Assembly (NCBI GenBank): GCA_944354035.1
Contig: CALVPS010000004.1
Coordinates: 1-64,000 of the forward strand
Direction: 5' to 3'
Length of the DNA: 64,000 nucleotides
Source of the DNA: an uncultured Clostridia bacterium
Lineage (GTDB): Bacteria > Bacillota > Clostridia > Christensenellales > Borkfalkiaceae
The notes beneath the pieces were generated by a model, which saw only the letters and a program-made list of their open reading frames with translations, had not been told where the DNA came from and ran no database searches. This document shows positions 9,212 through 17,865 of this stretch, piece by piece (position 1 is the first letter of the stretch; each line of letters begins with the position of its first letter). Made by a program: the position numbers and the translations under genes.

Positions 9212-9558
9212 TGGAAGAAGAAGCCGGAAAAGAGGTCGTTGCCTTTCTTGCTCAGCTGGTGCGGCTGAACGCCGCCATGAAAGAGCTGTTTGCAAGCGGC
9301 AACGTGGCGCTGTTTACCGAAATGAACGACGCCATAAAGCAGATGCACGCCATCCAGCACGGCAGCGGCGACAAGGTGCTGCAGGCGCTCGATCCCGAAT
9401 GTGTGGTCATCTACGGGAATTTCGATATGATCGTAGGCGTGCTGCGCAGCACGGAGGACGGTGTGATCGACGCCGCCGCGCAAAAGGCGATCGATAAATT
9501 TTTGCACAACATCGACGAAGCGGCGGTGAACATTGCCGCCGCCGTCGGATTGGTATAG
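9211..9558 (+). CDS. Hypothetical protein, coupled to the pyrophosphorylase gene
   Basis: 115 residues, apparently all alpha-helical (MEEEAGKEVVAFLAQLVRLNAAMKE...), with no transmembrane segment or Cys cluster. Its ATG overlaps the previous stop by one base (TAATG), so translation is probably coupled. Its acidic, helical character would suit a small regulatory or partner subunit of the uridylyltransferase. Family not recognised. Confidence 0.7.
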   Translation: MEEEAGKEVVAFLAQLVRLNAAMKELFASGNVALFTEMNDAIKQMHAIQHGSGDKVLQALDPECVVIYGNFDMIVGVLRSTEDGVIDAAAQKAIDKFLHNIDEAAVNIAAAVGLV

Positions 9559-9584
9559 CCGAAGGCGGCATACGGGAGGAAAAT

Positions 9585-11117
9585 ATGAAGACGGTTAAAA
9601 TTTTTGCAGACGCGAATCTTACGATCGGCCCGATCGACCGGCATCTGTTCGGGTCGTTCATCGAGCACCTCGGCCGCGCGGTGTACGAGGGGATCTACGA
9701 GCCCGGTCATCCCGCGGCAGATAAAGACGGGTTCCGCCGCGATGTGATCGACCTTATCCGCGAGCTCAACGTGCCGATCGTGCGCTATCCGGGCGGCAAC
9801 TTTTTATCGGGCTATGATTGGCGCGACGGTATCGGCCCGCAGGAAAACCGTCCCGTACGTCTCGATCTCGCCTGGTTTTCCACCGAGACCAACCGTTTCG
9901 GCACCGACGAATTTATGAAGTGGTGCCGTGCGGCGGGCGTCGAGCCCATGATGGCGGTGAACATGGGCACGGGGAACATTCTTGACGCGGCGCGGCTGGT
10001 GGAGTACTGCAACCACCCGGGCGGCACGACCGTTTCGGAGATGCGCCGCTCCAACGGCGCCGACAAGCCGTACGGCGTCACATACTGGTGCATCGGCAAC
10101 GAAATGGACGGCCCTTGGCAGATCGGACATCTTTCGGCAGATTCCTATGGCGAAAAGGCGCTGGAGGCGGCCAAGGTCATGCGCTGGAGCAACGGCGAAA
10201 TGGACGGCGCGCCCGGCCCTAACGGCAAATTAAAGCTGATCGTCTCCGGCTCGTCCAACCACGAAATGCCCACCTTTCCGGAGTGGGACCGCAAGGTGCT
10301 CGAACATACGTATAAGGCGATCGACCTGCTGTCGATGCACCGTTACTATATGTACAGCGCCTCGCGTAAACGCCCGCTGGAGGACTTTTTGGGCAGCGCC
10401 GACGACATGGGCGAATATATCGGCACCTTAAAAGCGACGATCGAGTATGTGCGCGCCAAGGAGCGTTCGCGCAAGCGGGTGGGTATTTCGTTTGACGAGT
10501 GGAACATATGGACGGTCAATGCGCCCCGCAGCGAGCCCCTTTGGAAGCAGGCGCCCCACCTGCTGGAAGACGTATACACGTTCCAGGATGCGCTGGTGTT
10601 TGCCGGCCTTATGAACACGCTGCTGAACAACTGCGACGCGGTGCGCATGGCCTGTCTTGCGCAGCTTGTAAACGTGATCGCGCCCGTCATGACGCAAAAG
10701 GGCGGCGGGACCTTCCGGCAGACCTCCTTTTATCCCTTTTGCTATCTTTCCAATCACGCGCGGGGCGAAACGGTGCGCGCCATTTCCGATACCGATACGT
10801 TCGAAAACATGTTCGGCTCCGCACGCTGCGTCAACGAGGCGATCACGCACGACCGCGCGGGGCGCGAAGTGTGCGTTTCACTATGCAATTATGCGCAGGA
10901 CGCGCGCGAAGTGGCGCTGGAGTTGCGTTCGTTCGGCGCATTGACGGCTGCGGAATACGTCGAAATGACATGTCCCGACCTGTTTGCGGTCAATTCGTTC
11001 GAGCAGCCGGACCGTGTGATCCCGCACAAAAAAGATGTGCCCGCGGTGCGCGGGGGCGCGAATGTTTCGCTGACCCTTCCGCCCATGAGCTGGAGCTTTT
11101 TGAAGTTCGTTTATTGA
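9585..11117 (+). CDS. GH51 alpha-L-arabinofuranosidase
   Basis: 510 residues, standard for intracellular GH51. The (beta/alpha)8 barrel carries the acid/base Glu in IGNEMDGPW (about E173) and the nucleophile Glu in ISFDEWNIW (about E305); a C-terminal beta-domain ends in SWSFLKFVY. It releases terminal alpha-L-arabinofuranose from arabinan or arabinoxylan oligosaccharides, feeding the araBDA operon upstream. No signal peptide. SD GGGAGG 7 nt before the ATG. Confidence 0.95.
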   Translation: MKTVKIFADANLTIGPIDRHLFGSFIEHLGRAVYEGIYEPGHPAADKDGFRRDVIDLIRELNVPIVRYPGGNFLSGYDWRDGIGPQENRPVRLDLAWFSTETNRFGTDEFMKWCRAAGVEPMMAVNMGTGNILDAARLVEYCNHPGGTTVSEMRRSNGADKPYGVTYWCIGNEMDGPWQIGHLSADSYGEKALEAAKVMRWSNGEMDGAPGPNGKLKLIVSGSSNHEMPTFPEWDRKVLEHTYKAIDLLSMHRYYMYSASRKRPLEDFLGSADDMGEYIGTLKATIEYVRAKERSRKRVGISFDEWNIWTVNAPRSEPLWKQAPHLLEDVYTFQDALVFAGLMNTLLNNCDAVRMACLAQLVNVIAPVMTQKGGGTFRQTSFYPFCYLSNHARGETVRAISDTDTFENMFGSARCVNEAITHDRAGREVCVSLCNYAQDAREVALELRSFGALTAAEYVEMTCPDLFAVNSFEQPDRVIPHKKDVPAVRGGANVSLTLPPMSWSFLKFVY

Positions 11118-11128
11118 CGAGGTGACCG

Positions 11129-12409
11129 ATGGCACGGAGAAGATCGAGGACGGAGCGTGCGGCGCGCGCGGCGGCCAAAAAACATCCTAAGGCATTTTTG
11201 ACAGCGGCCGTTTTACTTGCCGTCTTTGTCGCCGTGTGCGCCTGCCTGTATTTTTTCGTGTTCAAAGACGAAGTGGACAACTTCCTCGCGGGGCTGAAAA
11301 ACCCGGGCGAACCGGACGGAACGGGCACGGAGATCGCTGACGGAGACCTTGCGGAGATCTCCTCTGCCGACCTATCCATCCACTTTTTGGAGTTGGGCGT
11401 TGTGAATACGGGGGATTGCACGCTCATCAAAGTCGGCAACACCGAGGTGCTTATTGACGCAGGGGCAAAAAAGACCTCGGCGCCCACGCAGATCATGCGG
11501 GATTATGTCGCAAAGTATTGCACGGACGGCGTGCTCGAATATGTTATTGCGACGCACGCGCATGAAGATCACATTGCGGGGTTTGTCGGACAGGAAAAAG
11601 GGGATACGCGCACGGGGTTCCTCTATCAGTATAAGATCGGAACGATCATTCAATTTTCTCAACACAAAACCACGAGCGGGATCTATAACGACTATGTGGA
11701 CGCCGTGGAATATTGCAGGGAAAAAGGTACAAAAGTATACGACGCTTTGGAGTGTACGGAGGAAAAAAACGGAGCGAAGAGTACATATTATCTCGATGAA
11801 GCGCAGACCATCTCTATGAATATCCTTTATCAGGAATATTACTCCAAGGCGGCAAGCAGCGGTGAAAACAATAATTCCGTGTGTATGCTCTTAACGCAGG
11901 AATTGGATGGCGGAAAGGAGAATAACTATCTCTTTACGGGCGATCTTGAAAAATCGGGCGAGGAATCCTTGGTGGAGAACAATCCGGCTCTTCCGCACTG
12001 CGTTCTGTTCAAGGGCGGGCATCACGGTTCTTCTACTTCCTCGAATGATATTCTTTTAAGTAAGATCGCCCCCGAAAATATTGCAATATGCTGTTGTGCG
12101 GGGACGTATGAATATGCCGATAAGCCTACAGACGAAGAGCCGGAGAACTATCTGAATACGTTCCCGACGCAGGAAGCGCTCGACCGCATGGCGAAATATA
12201 CCGAAAATATTTACGTTACTTCTCTCGGGATCCTTGGGGAAGATTATTCTTCGGAAGGCGTTACCTCCATGAACGGCGACATCGTGTTCTATTACGGCGC
12301 GGGCGAAGGGGAAACGCAAAAGAGCTTAAAGCTCTGGTGCTCCAACAATACGACAATTTTAAAGGAAACGGCGTGGTTTCGCGAGAACCGCACCTGGAAC
12401 GGAGGATAG
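11129..12409 (+). CDS. ComEC/Rec2-like metallo-beta-lactamase-fold hydrolase
   Basis: 426 residues. A short Arg/Lys-rich N-terminus is followed by one membrane helix (about residues 22-44), then the MBL domain outside or anchored. Metal motifs: THAHEDHIAGF (HxHxDH type), FTGDLEKSGEESL and KGGHHGSSTSS, the same order as the C-terminal nuclease-like domain of ComEC. Unlike ComEC there is no channel domain, so it is a free-standing anchored hydrolase. An internal region (about 175-250) is more AT-rich than its neighbours. Starts 12 nt after GH51 with SD GAGGTGA. Confidence 0.8.
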   Translation: MARRRSRTERAARAAAKKHPKAFLTAAVLLAVFVAVCACLYFFVFKDEVDNFLAGLKNPGEPDGTGTEIADGDLAEISSADLSIHFLELGVVNTGDCTLIKVGNTEVLIDAGAKKTSAPTQIMRDYVAKYCTDGVLEYVIATHAHEDHIAGFVGQEKGDTRTGFLYQYKIGTIIQFSQHKTTSGIYNDYVDAVEYCREKGTKVYDALECTEEKNGAKSTYYLDEAQTISMNILYQEYYSKAASSGENNNSVCMLLTQELDGGKENNYLFTGDLEKSGEESLVENNPALPHCVLFKGGHHGSSTSSNDILLSKIAPENIAICCCAGTYEYADKPTDEEPENYLNTFPTQEALDRMAKYTENIYVTSLGILGEDYSSEGVTSMNGDIVFYYGAGEGETQKSLKLWCSNNTTILKETAWFRENRTWNGG

Positions 12410-12413
12410 CGCC

Positions 12414-13034
12414 ATGATCATTACGGCGATCACGCCGCAACAACACGATCCCGCGCGCTGTAATATCGAAGTGGACGGCCGCTTTTTTTGCGGCATGCAG
12501 TTGGTCACCGTCGCCGAGCACCGCTTAAAGGCGGGGAGCGTCGTCACCGAGGAGGAACTTTCGCAGCTGCAGCTTGCGGGCGAGCGGCAAACGGCGTTCG
12601 ATAAAGCGCTTACGCACATCTCCGCCTCCATGAAAACGGAGCGCGAAATACGCGATTTTCTGCGTCGCAAGGGATATTTGCAGGATGTCTGCGATCACGT
12701 TGCGGAAAAAATGAAGAGGTACGGCTTTGTGGATGACGCCGCCTATGCAAGGGCGTATGTCGAAAGCGCCGTCCCCAAAAAAGGCGCGCGGCTCATCCGC
12801 ATGGAATTGCGCCGGAAGGGCGTTGCGGACGAGGCGATCGATGCGGCGCTCGGTGCGCTCGGTGACGAAACATCATCGGCTGCGGCGGTGCTCGCCAAGT
12901 ATCTGCGCGGAAAAGCGGCAGACGAAAAAACGATGCGTCGGGCCTATGCGCATCTGCTGGCAAAGGGATTCGATCACGATACGGTGCGCGCCGCCCTGCA
13001 TGCGCTGCGCGGCGCATCGGACGACGAATGGTAA
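12414..13034 (+). CDS. recX: Regulatory protein RecX
   Basis: 206 residues made of tandem three-helix repeats typical of RecX (for example FDKALTHISASMKTEREIRDFL, YGFVDDAAYARAYV, KGARLIRMELRRKGV, KGFDHDTVRAAL). RecX modulates RecA filament growth in recombination and the SOS response. No recA is in the window. It starts 4 nt after the MBL gene and is followed 13 nt later by nnrE/nnrD, so all three are likely cotranscribed. Confidence 0.85.
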   Translation: MIITAITPQQHDPARCNIEVDGRFFCGMQLVTVAEHRLKAGSVVTEEELSQLQLAGERQTAFDKALTHISASMKTEREIRDFLRRKGYLQDVCDHVAEKMKRYGFVDDAAYARAYVESAVPKKGARLIRMELRRKGVADEAIDAALGALGDETSSAAAVLAKYLRGKAADEKTMRRAYAHLLAKGFDHDTVRAALHALRGASDDEW

Positions 13035-13047
13035 AGGAAGGGATCAT

Positions 13048-14505
13048 ATGTATTACGCTTATGCGAACGAAGAGATGGAGCGGGCCGACGCGGCTGCGAT
13101 CTCCGACGGAACGCCCGTATCCGAATTGATGGAGCGGGCGGGCAGCGCGCTTGCCCAAAAGGCGTCTGCCGCCATGCGCGCCCTCGGCGTGGGGGATGTG
13201 CTGTTTGTGTGCGGCGGCGGGAATAACGGCGGCGACGGTTTTGTTGCGGCGCGGATCCTGGCGGACGCGGGCGAGGAGGTTGCCGTGCTGTGCATGGCAG
13301 GGCGCTTTTCCAAGGCCTGCGCGGCGGCGCGCGACCGCTACAAGGGGGAATTGCTTGGAAGACCTCCGCGGCGGCGGTATGCCGTTGTCGTCGATTGCCT
13401 GTTTGGTACGGGGCTTGCACGGCCCGTCGGGGGGGAGGAGGCCGCGCTGGTGCAGTGGATCAATGCCTGCGGCGCTCACGTGATCGCCTGCGATCTGCCC
13501 AGCGGCCTCTCCGACGGCGGGATCGCCCTTCCCGTCTGCGTACATGCGGACGAGACGCTCACCATGGGCGCCGTAAAACAGGCGCTCATCCTTTCGGACG
13601 GGGCGGACGCGGCGGGCAGCATAGAGGTCGCCGATATCGGTATCCGGCCGTCGTGCGGCGGCGCCGAAATATGGGAGGACGCGGATGTCGCCGCCTATTT
13701 TACCGGGCGGCGCTCCAATACGCATAAGGGGACGTACGGCGCCGCATGCATTCTGGCGGGCGGTGCGTTGAGCGGCGCGGCCTTTTTGGCGGCAGGCGCC
13801 TGTTTGCGGTCGGGGGCCGGTTATACAAAGCTGTGCGTATCGGACGAGATGTATCCGTACGCCGCAGGGAAACTCCCGGCAGCCGTTTTAAAGCGCTATC
13901 AGGCGATCGACGGCGACATCCTGGCTGCCGATTGCATTGCTTTGGGTATGGGGTCGGGCGTCAGCGAACGGTTATATGTGCATATCGCCGAGCTGCTCAC
14001 CACATATACGGGAACGCTGCTGCTGGATGCGGACGCCTTAAATACCGTGTCGACATACGGGACGGAAGTGTTAAAGGATAAGTCCTGTAAGCTTATCGTA
14101 ACGCCGCACCCCAAGGAATTTGCCCGTCTTACCGGCTGTTCCGTGGGGGAGATCATGCGCGATCCGATCGGCGCAGCCGGGCGGTTCGCCGCAGATTACG
14201 GGGCGGTGGTCGTATTAAAAAATAACCGGTCGGTCATCAGCGACGGCGCGCGCGTGGCGATCAATCCCACGGGTTCGCCCGCGCTGGCCAAAGGGGGCAG
14301 CGGCGACGCGCTTTCGGGGTTTCTTGCGGGAACGTGCGCGCGCGGCGTTCCGCCGTTCGAGGCGGCGTGCGTAGCAAGCTATTTGCTTGGCCGGGCCGGC
14401 GAGCTGGCGGCCGAGCAGATCGGGGAATATGCAGCCGACGCGACCGATATCATTGCGCTTTTTGCGCAGGCGATCCGTTCGTTGAAGCAGGAAACCGAAA
14501 AATAA
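13048..14505 (+). CDS. nnr: Bifunctional NAD(P)H-hydrate epimerase / ADP-dependent dehydratase
   Basis: 485 residues from the ATG at 13048 (SD AAAGGAAGGG). The N-terminal half is the YjeF_N epimerase (CGGGNNGGDGFVAARIL, about residues 53-68; DCLFGTGLARPV); the C-terminal half is the ribokinase-like dehydratase (THKGTYGAACILAGG, GGSGDALSGFLAG near 420). Together they repair the hydrated forms NADHX and NADPHX. The bifunctional arrangement is the usual bacterial one. The frame remains open upstream inside recX, but that part is a shadow of recX. Confidence 0.93.
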   Translation: MYYAYANEEMERADAAAISDGTPVSELMERAGSALAQKASAAMRALGVGDVLFVCGGGNNGGDGFVAARILADAGEEVAVLCMAGRFSKACAAARDRYKGELLGRPPRRRYAVVVDCLFGTGLARPVGGEEAALVQWINACGAHVIACDLPSGLSDGGIALPVCVHADETLTMGAVKQALILSDGADAAGSIEVADIGIRPSCGGAEIWEDADVAAYFTGRRSNTHKGTYGAACILAGGALSGAAFLAAGACLRSGAGYTKLCVSDEMYPYAAGKLPAAVLKRYQAIDGDILAADCIALGMGSGVSERLYVHIAELLTTYTGTLLLDADALNTVSTYGTEVLKDKSCKLIVTPHPKEFARLTGCSVGEIMRDPIGAAGRFAADYGAVVVLKNNRSVISDGARVAINPTGSPALAKGGSGDALSGFLAGTCARGVPPFEAACVASYLLGRAGELAAEQIGEYAADATDIIALFAQAIRSLKQETEK

Positions 14506-14510
14506 ACGGC

Positions 14511-14547
14511 AAAAAACAGTATTATGCTAGACATAATACTGTTTTTT
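14511..14547. terminator. Bidirectional terminator with AGACATAA palindrome
   Basis: Arms AAAAAACAGTATTATG and CATAATACTGTTTTTTT around CTAGA. It ends the nnr operon on the plus strand and, read on the minus strand, the convergent membrane-protein gene. The inner part closely resembles the palindrome at 16546-16560. Confidence 0.85.
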
Positions 14548-14572
14548 TGAAAAAGAAGCGATAATTTCCCCT

Positions 14573-15328
14573 TTAAGCGTATCCAAAGGCGCGCACCAGC
14601 ACGGCCGTCGTCAACAGAAGGCTGCCCGTGATAAGGTAATAGACAGGAAAAAATACAAACAGACTCATGATCAGCAGCATCATACCGCTGACAAAAAAAG
14701 GCCGTGCGTTGCGCTTTGAAAAGGCAAGTTTTATCTTTTTTTGCAGCGTGCGGCGGGGGATCTCTCCGCAGATGAAGGGCTCCGGCATGGTCTGCGTGCG
14801 CAGGAACAGGGCGTAAACTTCGTCGCCCGCCATCGCGTTCCGCCCGAAGGCGTCAAGCAGCTGCGCCGCCTCCGGCGAGAGCGAATTGCAAAACAGCGTA
14901 AAGGCCTGCGTTCCGTGACGGCGCAAAAGTCTGGCAACGGCATCGGCCGAAAGGGGCTGCATGGTAAACTGCGGGATCATTTTTCGTCCGTCGGCACACA
15001 GCGCGTCGCCCTCGCAGTGTGCGTCCTTTCCGTCGGCGCGCAGCGCCGTAAGCAGTGCGGCGCGCACGCGTTCGGGGGTCTCCAGGGCAAGGTGCAGCAT
15101 CAGGGCGTCGCGCTGTTCGCGTTCGCGCTTTCCCAGCAGCCGCTTGCTGCGCCTTCGGTACAGGAGAACGAAGGTGAGGATGCCTGCCGCAAGTCCCGTC
15201 AGCGTTGCGCATACAAAGCATACCCACGCCTCCGCTCGCGTGCCGCGCAGGAGAGCCGCGCTCAAAAACCAGACCGATACCGCGTAAAATACGACGTCGG
15301 AAACGAGCGCGAAATTGATTTTTTTCAT
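14573..15328 (-). CDS. Membrane protein of unknown function (251 aa)
   Basis: Start at MKKINFALVSD (15328). Two transmembrane segments near the N-terminus (about residues 8-26 and 32-55), a cytosolic central domain of about 130 residues, and two closely spaced membrane helices at the C-terminus. The central domain contains GRKMIPQFTMQPLSAD and TLFCNSLSPEA, and may be a small alpha/beta fold, but I do not recognise the family. There is no clear SD before the ATG. Divergent from the nadD fusion and convergent with nnr. Confidence 0.7.
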   Translation of the reverse strand: MKKINFALVSDVVFYAVSVWFLSAALLRGTRAEAWVCFVCATLTGLAAGILTFVLLYRRRSKRLLGKREREQRDALMLHLALETPERVRAALLTALRADGKDAHCEGDALCADGRKMIPQFTMQPLSADAVARLLRRHGTQAFTLFCNSLSPEAAQLLDAFGRNAMAGDEVYALFLRTQTMPEPFICGEIPRRTLQKKIKLAFSKRNARPFFVSGMMLLIMSLFVFFPVYYLITGSLLLTTAVLVRAFGYA

Positions 15329-15363
15329 GCCGTGATTTTTGCCCGATTTTGCGTAAATTAAAC

Positions 15364-15392
15364 TTGCAAAGGCAAAAAAAGTATTGTATAAT
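15364..15392 (+). promoter_or_regulatory. Promoter of nadD-yqeK giving a leaderless mRNA
   Basis: TTGCAA (15364-15369), 17-bp spacer, TATAAT (15387-15392). Only 7 nt (ACCCGAT) separate the -10 box from the ATG at 15400, so transcription should begin at or next to the start codon. Confidence 0.75.
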
Positions 15393-15399
15393 ACCCGAT

Positions 15400-16530
15400 A
15401 TGAAACTTGCAATTTTCGGCGGATCGTTCGATCCCGTGCATGCCGAGCACGTGCGCTATGTGCGGGCGGCGATCGCCTCGCTGGGGCTGGACGGCGTGTA
15501 TGTCGTTCCCTCGTTCGAGGCGCCCCATAAACACTTCGGCGCGGCGGCTTCCGCTGCAGATCGCCTGGAAATGTGTCGCCTGGCCTTTGACGGCATCCCC
15601 GGCGTAACGGTAAGCGACTGCGAGCTCCGCCGCGGCGGCACAAGCTATACCTATGTCACATGCCGCGACTTTGCCGAAAAATTTCCCGCGGCACAGCGCT
15701 GGTTTTTGGTCGGCGCGGACATGCTGGAAGATTTTTTCACCTGGAGACAGCCCGAGGATATTTTGGCGAACGTGCGCCTTGCGGCCTGTACGCGCGGGGG
15801 CGAGCGGCCGTCACGCCTTGCCGAGCGCTTTTACGAGCGGTTCGGCACGCATTTCGACGCGGTCCCTTTCGCGGGGGAAGAAGTTTCGTCGGCGCGGGTG
15901 CGCGTCGATCTGGCGTTTGAAAGACCCGTTGCCGCACTCCATCCCGCCGTGGCCGAATACATTGCCGCCCGCGGACTGTATCGCTATCCCGCGATCGCGC
16001 CGGCGCTGGCGCTGGAAAAGCCGGAGCGGCGCGAGCACAGTTACCGCGTGGCCGTTATGGCTGTGGCGCGCGCGCGTTCGGCGAAGATCGCGGAGTGGAA
16101 GGCGCTGCTTGCCGCCGCGCTGCACGACTGCGGCAAGTATGTTGCGCCGTCTTCGCCGCTGCTGAAGGGCTTTCTTCCCCCGCAAAAGGTTCCCGCGCCC
16201 GTCATGCATCAATATACGGGCGCGTACCTGGCGCAGTATGTCTTTGGCATTTCGGACGAGGAGGTGTTGGACGCCATCCGCTACCACACCAGCGGCCGCG
16301 CCGGGATGACGCCGCTCGGCAAGCTCGTGTATTTGGCCGACCTGCTTGAAGAGGGACGCAGTTTTGCGGGGATCGAGGCACTGCGCGAGCTGTTCCGTAA
16401 GGATCTGGACGTCTGTTTTTACAGCGCGCTGCGACAGCAGACGGCCTATCTGCGGCAAACGAATAAGCCGGTATATCCGCTCACCGAACAGGCTCTCTGC
16501 TATGAAATGGCCAAAAAACAACAAATATGA
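15400..16530 (+). CDS. nadD: NadD-YqeK fusion: nicotinate-nucleotide adenylyltransferase plus HD hydrolase
   Basis: 376 residues. Residues 1-200 are NadD: GGSFDPVHAEH (nucleotidyltransferase HxGH-type loop), FLVGADMLEDF and SSARVR, making deamido-NAD from NaMN and ATP. Residues about 205-376 are the HD-domain protein YqeK (a diadenosine tetraphosphatase in other Firmicutes): EHSYRVA, LHDCGKY, YHTSGRAGM and YLADLLEEGR. These are separate adjacent genes in most Firmicutes. The start at 15400 is chosen because GGSFDPVH must lie close to the N-terminus and because the promoter overlaps any earlier start; no SD precedes it. rsfS follows, as is usual. Confidence 0.92.
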   Translation: MKLAIFGGSFDPVHAEHVRYVRAAIASLGLDGVYVVPSFEAPHKHFGAAASAADRLEMCRLAFDGIPGVTVSDCELRRGGTSYTYVTCRDFAEKFPAAQRWFLVGADMLEDFFTWRQPEDILANVRLAACTRGGERPSRLAERFYERFGTHFDAVPFAGEEVSSARVRVDLAFERPVAALHPAVAEYIAARGLYRYPAIAPALALEKPERREHSYRVAVMAVARARSAKIAEWKALLAAALHDCGKYVAPSSPLLKGFLPPQKVPAPVMHQYTGAYLAQYVFGISDEEVLDAIRYHTSGRAGMTPLGKLVYLADLLEEGRSFAGIEALRELFRKDLDVCFYSALRQQTAYLRQTNKPVYPLTEQALCYEMAKKQQI

Positions 16531-16545
16531 CCGATAAATCAAGTA

Positions 16546-16560
16546 TTATGTCAGACATAA
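16546..16560. promoter_or_regulatory. Palindrome TTATGTC-A-GACATAA between nadD and rsfS
   Basis: Perfect 7-bp arms around one base, in the 65-nt gap before rsfS and without a T-tract. Together with flanking bases (AGTATTATG) it matches the core of the terminator at 14511-14547. It may be an operator, or a weak hairpin. Confidence 0.45.
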
Positions 16561-16595
16561 CGTAATAAAAATATCAAATTTTAAGGGGGATCTCC

Positions 16596-16946
16596 ATGGA
16601 AAGTTATCAATTGGCAAGGTTGTGCGCAAAGGCGCTTTCCGAAAAGAAGGCGCAGGACATCGTCATCCTCGACGTCCATGAACAGACGGTGGTGTGCAGT
16701 TATTTTGTCATTGCCAGCGGGCGGAGCACCACGCAGGTGCGCGCGCTCGGCGACGCGGTCGAGGAAAAGCTGGAAAAGGAGTGCGCGCTTTCGCCGCTGC
16801 GCAAAGAGGGCCTGCGCGAAGGCCGCTGGGGCGTACTCGATTACGGCGACGTCGTTGTACACGTGTTCAACGAGGAATCGCGCCTTTTTTACTATCTCGA
16901 ACGCCTGTGGGATTCGGGACGGAATGTAGAGCGGTACGAGGAATAA
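16596..16946 (+). CDS. rsfS: Ribosome silencing factor RsfS
   Basis: 116 residues, the typical RsfS/Iojap length. Characteristic segments: ALSEKKAQDIVILDV, SYFVIASGRSTTQVRALGDAVEE and GRWGVLDYGDVVVHVFNEESRLFYYLERLW. It binds uL14 on the large subunit and blocks subunit joining during starvation. SD TTAAGGGGG 6 nt before the ATG; downstream of nadD-yqeK as in other Firmicutes. Confidence 0.95.
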   Translation: MESYQLARLCAKALSEKKAQDIVILDVHEQTVVCSYFVIASGRSTTQVRALGDAVEEKLEKECALSPLRKEGLREGRWGVLDYGDVVVHVFNEESRLFYYLERLWDSGRNVERYEE

Positions 16947-17420
16947 AATACGCGCGTTCATGCGTCGCGTTGCTCTGCGTACGGCGCGGAATCCGGAATG
17001 AGTGACGTTATGCAGGGAGCTCTGCGCCGTCCGGGAAGGGCGCGCACCTGCCTTGTCCGTGCAGCCTCCCTGTCTTTCGTCCGTGGTTTCGGGAGGGGCC
17101 CGGTACGTCGTACGAGGGCGTGCGGGACGTTTTTTCCGCGGGGGCGCGTTTCCCTCTGAAGCAGGCGAATGGGACGGGCGAAAATCCGCCGACCTTTTTT
17201 ACGCCTTCCGGCTGCCATGCGCCCGCACGGTATGGCAGATCGCGGATGGACGGGGAAGGATATCTCCTTTTTGGATATATCGACGGCGTGGATTTTTCGT
17301 GCGCGGCCAAGCGCAAGCGCTCTTTCGTGGTCGGGGACTTGTCGCTATGCGGAATGCGTTTCGGCAGCGTGAAAAATTTTCTTTGCGTTGGGCCGGCCTT
17401 TGTAAAAAGCTTTTCCGACG

Positions 17421-17465
17421 CAAAAGAGCGCAGGGCGTATCTCGCTCTGCGCTTTTGGTATTTTT
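17421..17465 (+). terminator. Possible terminator downstream of rsfS
   Basis: GCGCAG / CTGCGC core extended by A-T and G-T pairs around a 13-nt loop, followed by TTTTGGTATTTTT. It lies about 475 bp after rsfS, so it would end a long 3' region or a separate transcript. Confidence 0.4.
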
Positions 17466-17551
17466 GCGGTTTTACGAGGCACTGCCGCGCCCCCTTTGGC
17501 GCGGCGACTATTTTTTCACGTCCTTGCCGCAAGGGCGTGCGCCGTGTTTAT

Positions 17552-17591
17552 CGATACGGGATAGGGCGGGGTCTCGCCCTATCCCGTATCG
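17552..17591. repeat. 17-bp perfect inverted repeat
   Basis: CGATACGGGATAGGGCG, a GGGTCT loop, then CGCCCTATCCCGTATCG. Neither side has a long T-run, so it is not a classical terminator. Confidence 0.75.
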
Positions 17592-17865
17592 TTCTCGCGT
17601 CTTCTTGCGCACGGCAGACTGCGCAGAAAGCCGTTTTCCATAGCGCCCGCCAAAAGCGTGCGGCGGCGGAGCGCAGCCGTTTTCTCATCGCGTAGCCGCA
17701 TGGGCTCGGCTGCGGGCGATTTTTTAAAGTTCTTTCCTATTTTTTTGCCGAAACATGCGATCGGGGAGCCCCGGCAATTAGTACAGGCGAAAGGCGCGCA
17801 AATATTATGCGCCCGGTCTGCGTATAGCGAACCGTACGGCGCGTGCGCTATGCGCGGCGAGCGGC

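Larger units (their letters stand above)
16947..17865. other. Gene-poor interval with hairpins
   Basis: About 920 bp in which overlapping open frames occur on both strands, but none has an SD, a recognisable domain or codon use that stands out; this is expected for GC-rich non-coding DNA. Structures seen are a hairpin at 17421-17462 with T-rich tail, a 17-bp perfect inverted repeat at 17552-17591, and a weaker GC hairpin with a T-run near 17695-17730. It may hold an undescribed RNA or a decayed gene. Confidence 0.5.

Noticed and set aside
17002-17695. Several overlapping open frames in the rsfS downstream region
   Set aside because: All lack SDs and recognisable motifs, and comparable frames exist on both strands, as expected for stop-poor GC-rich DNA.
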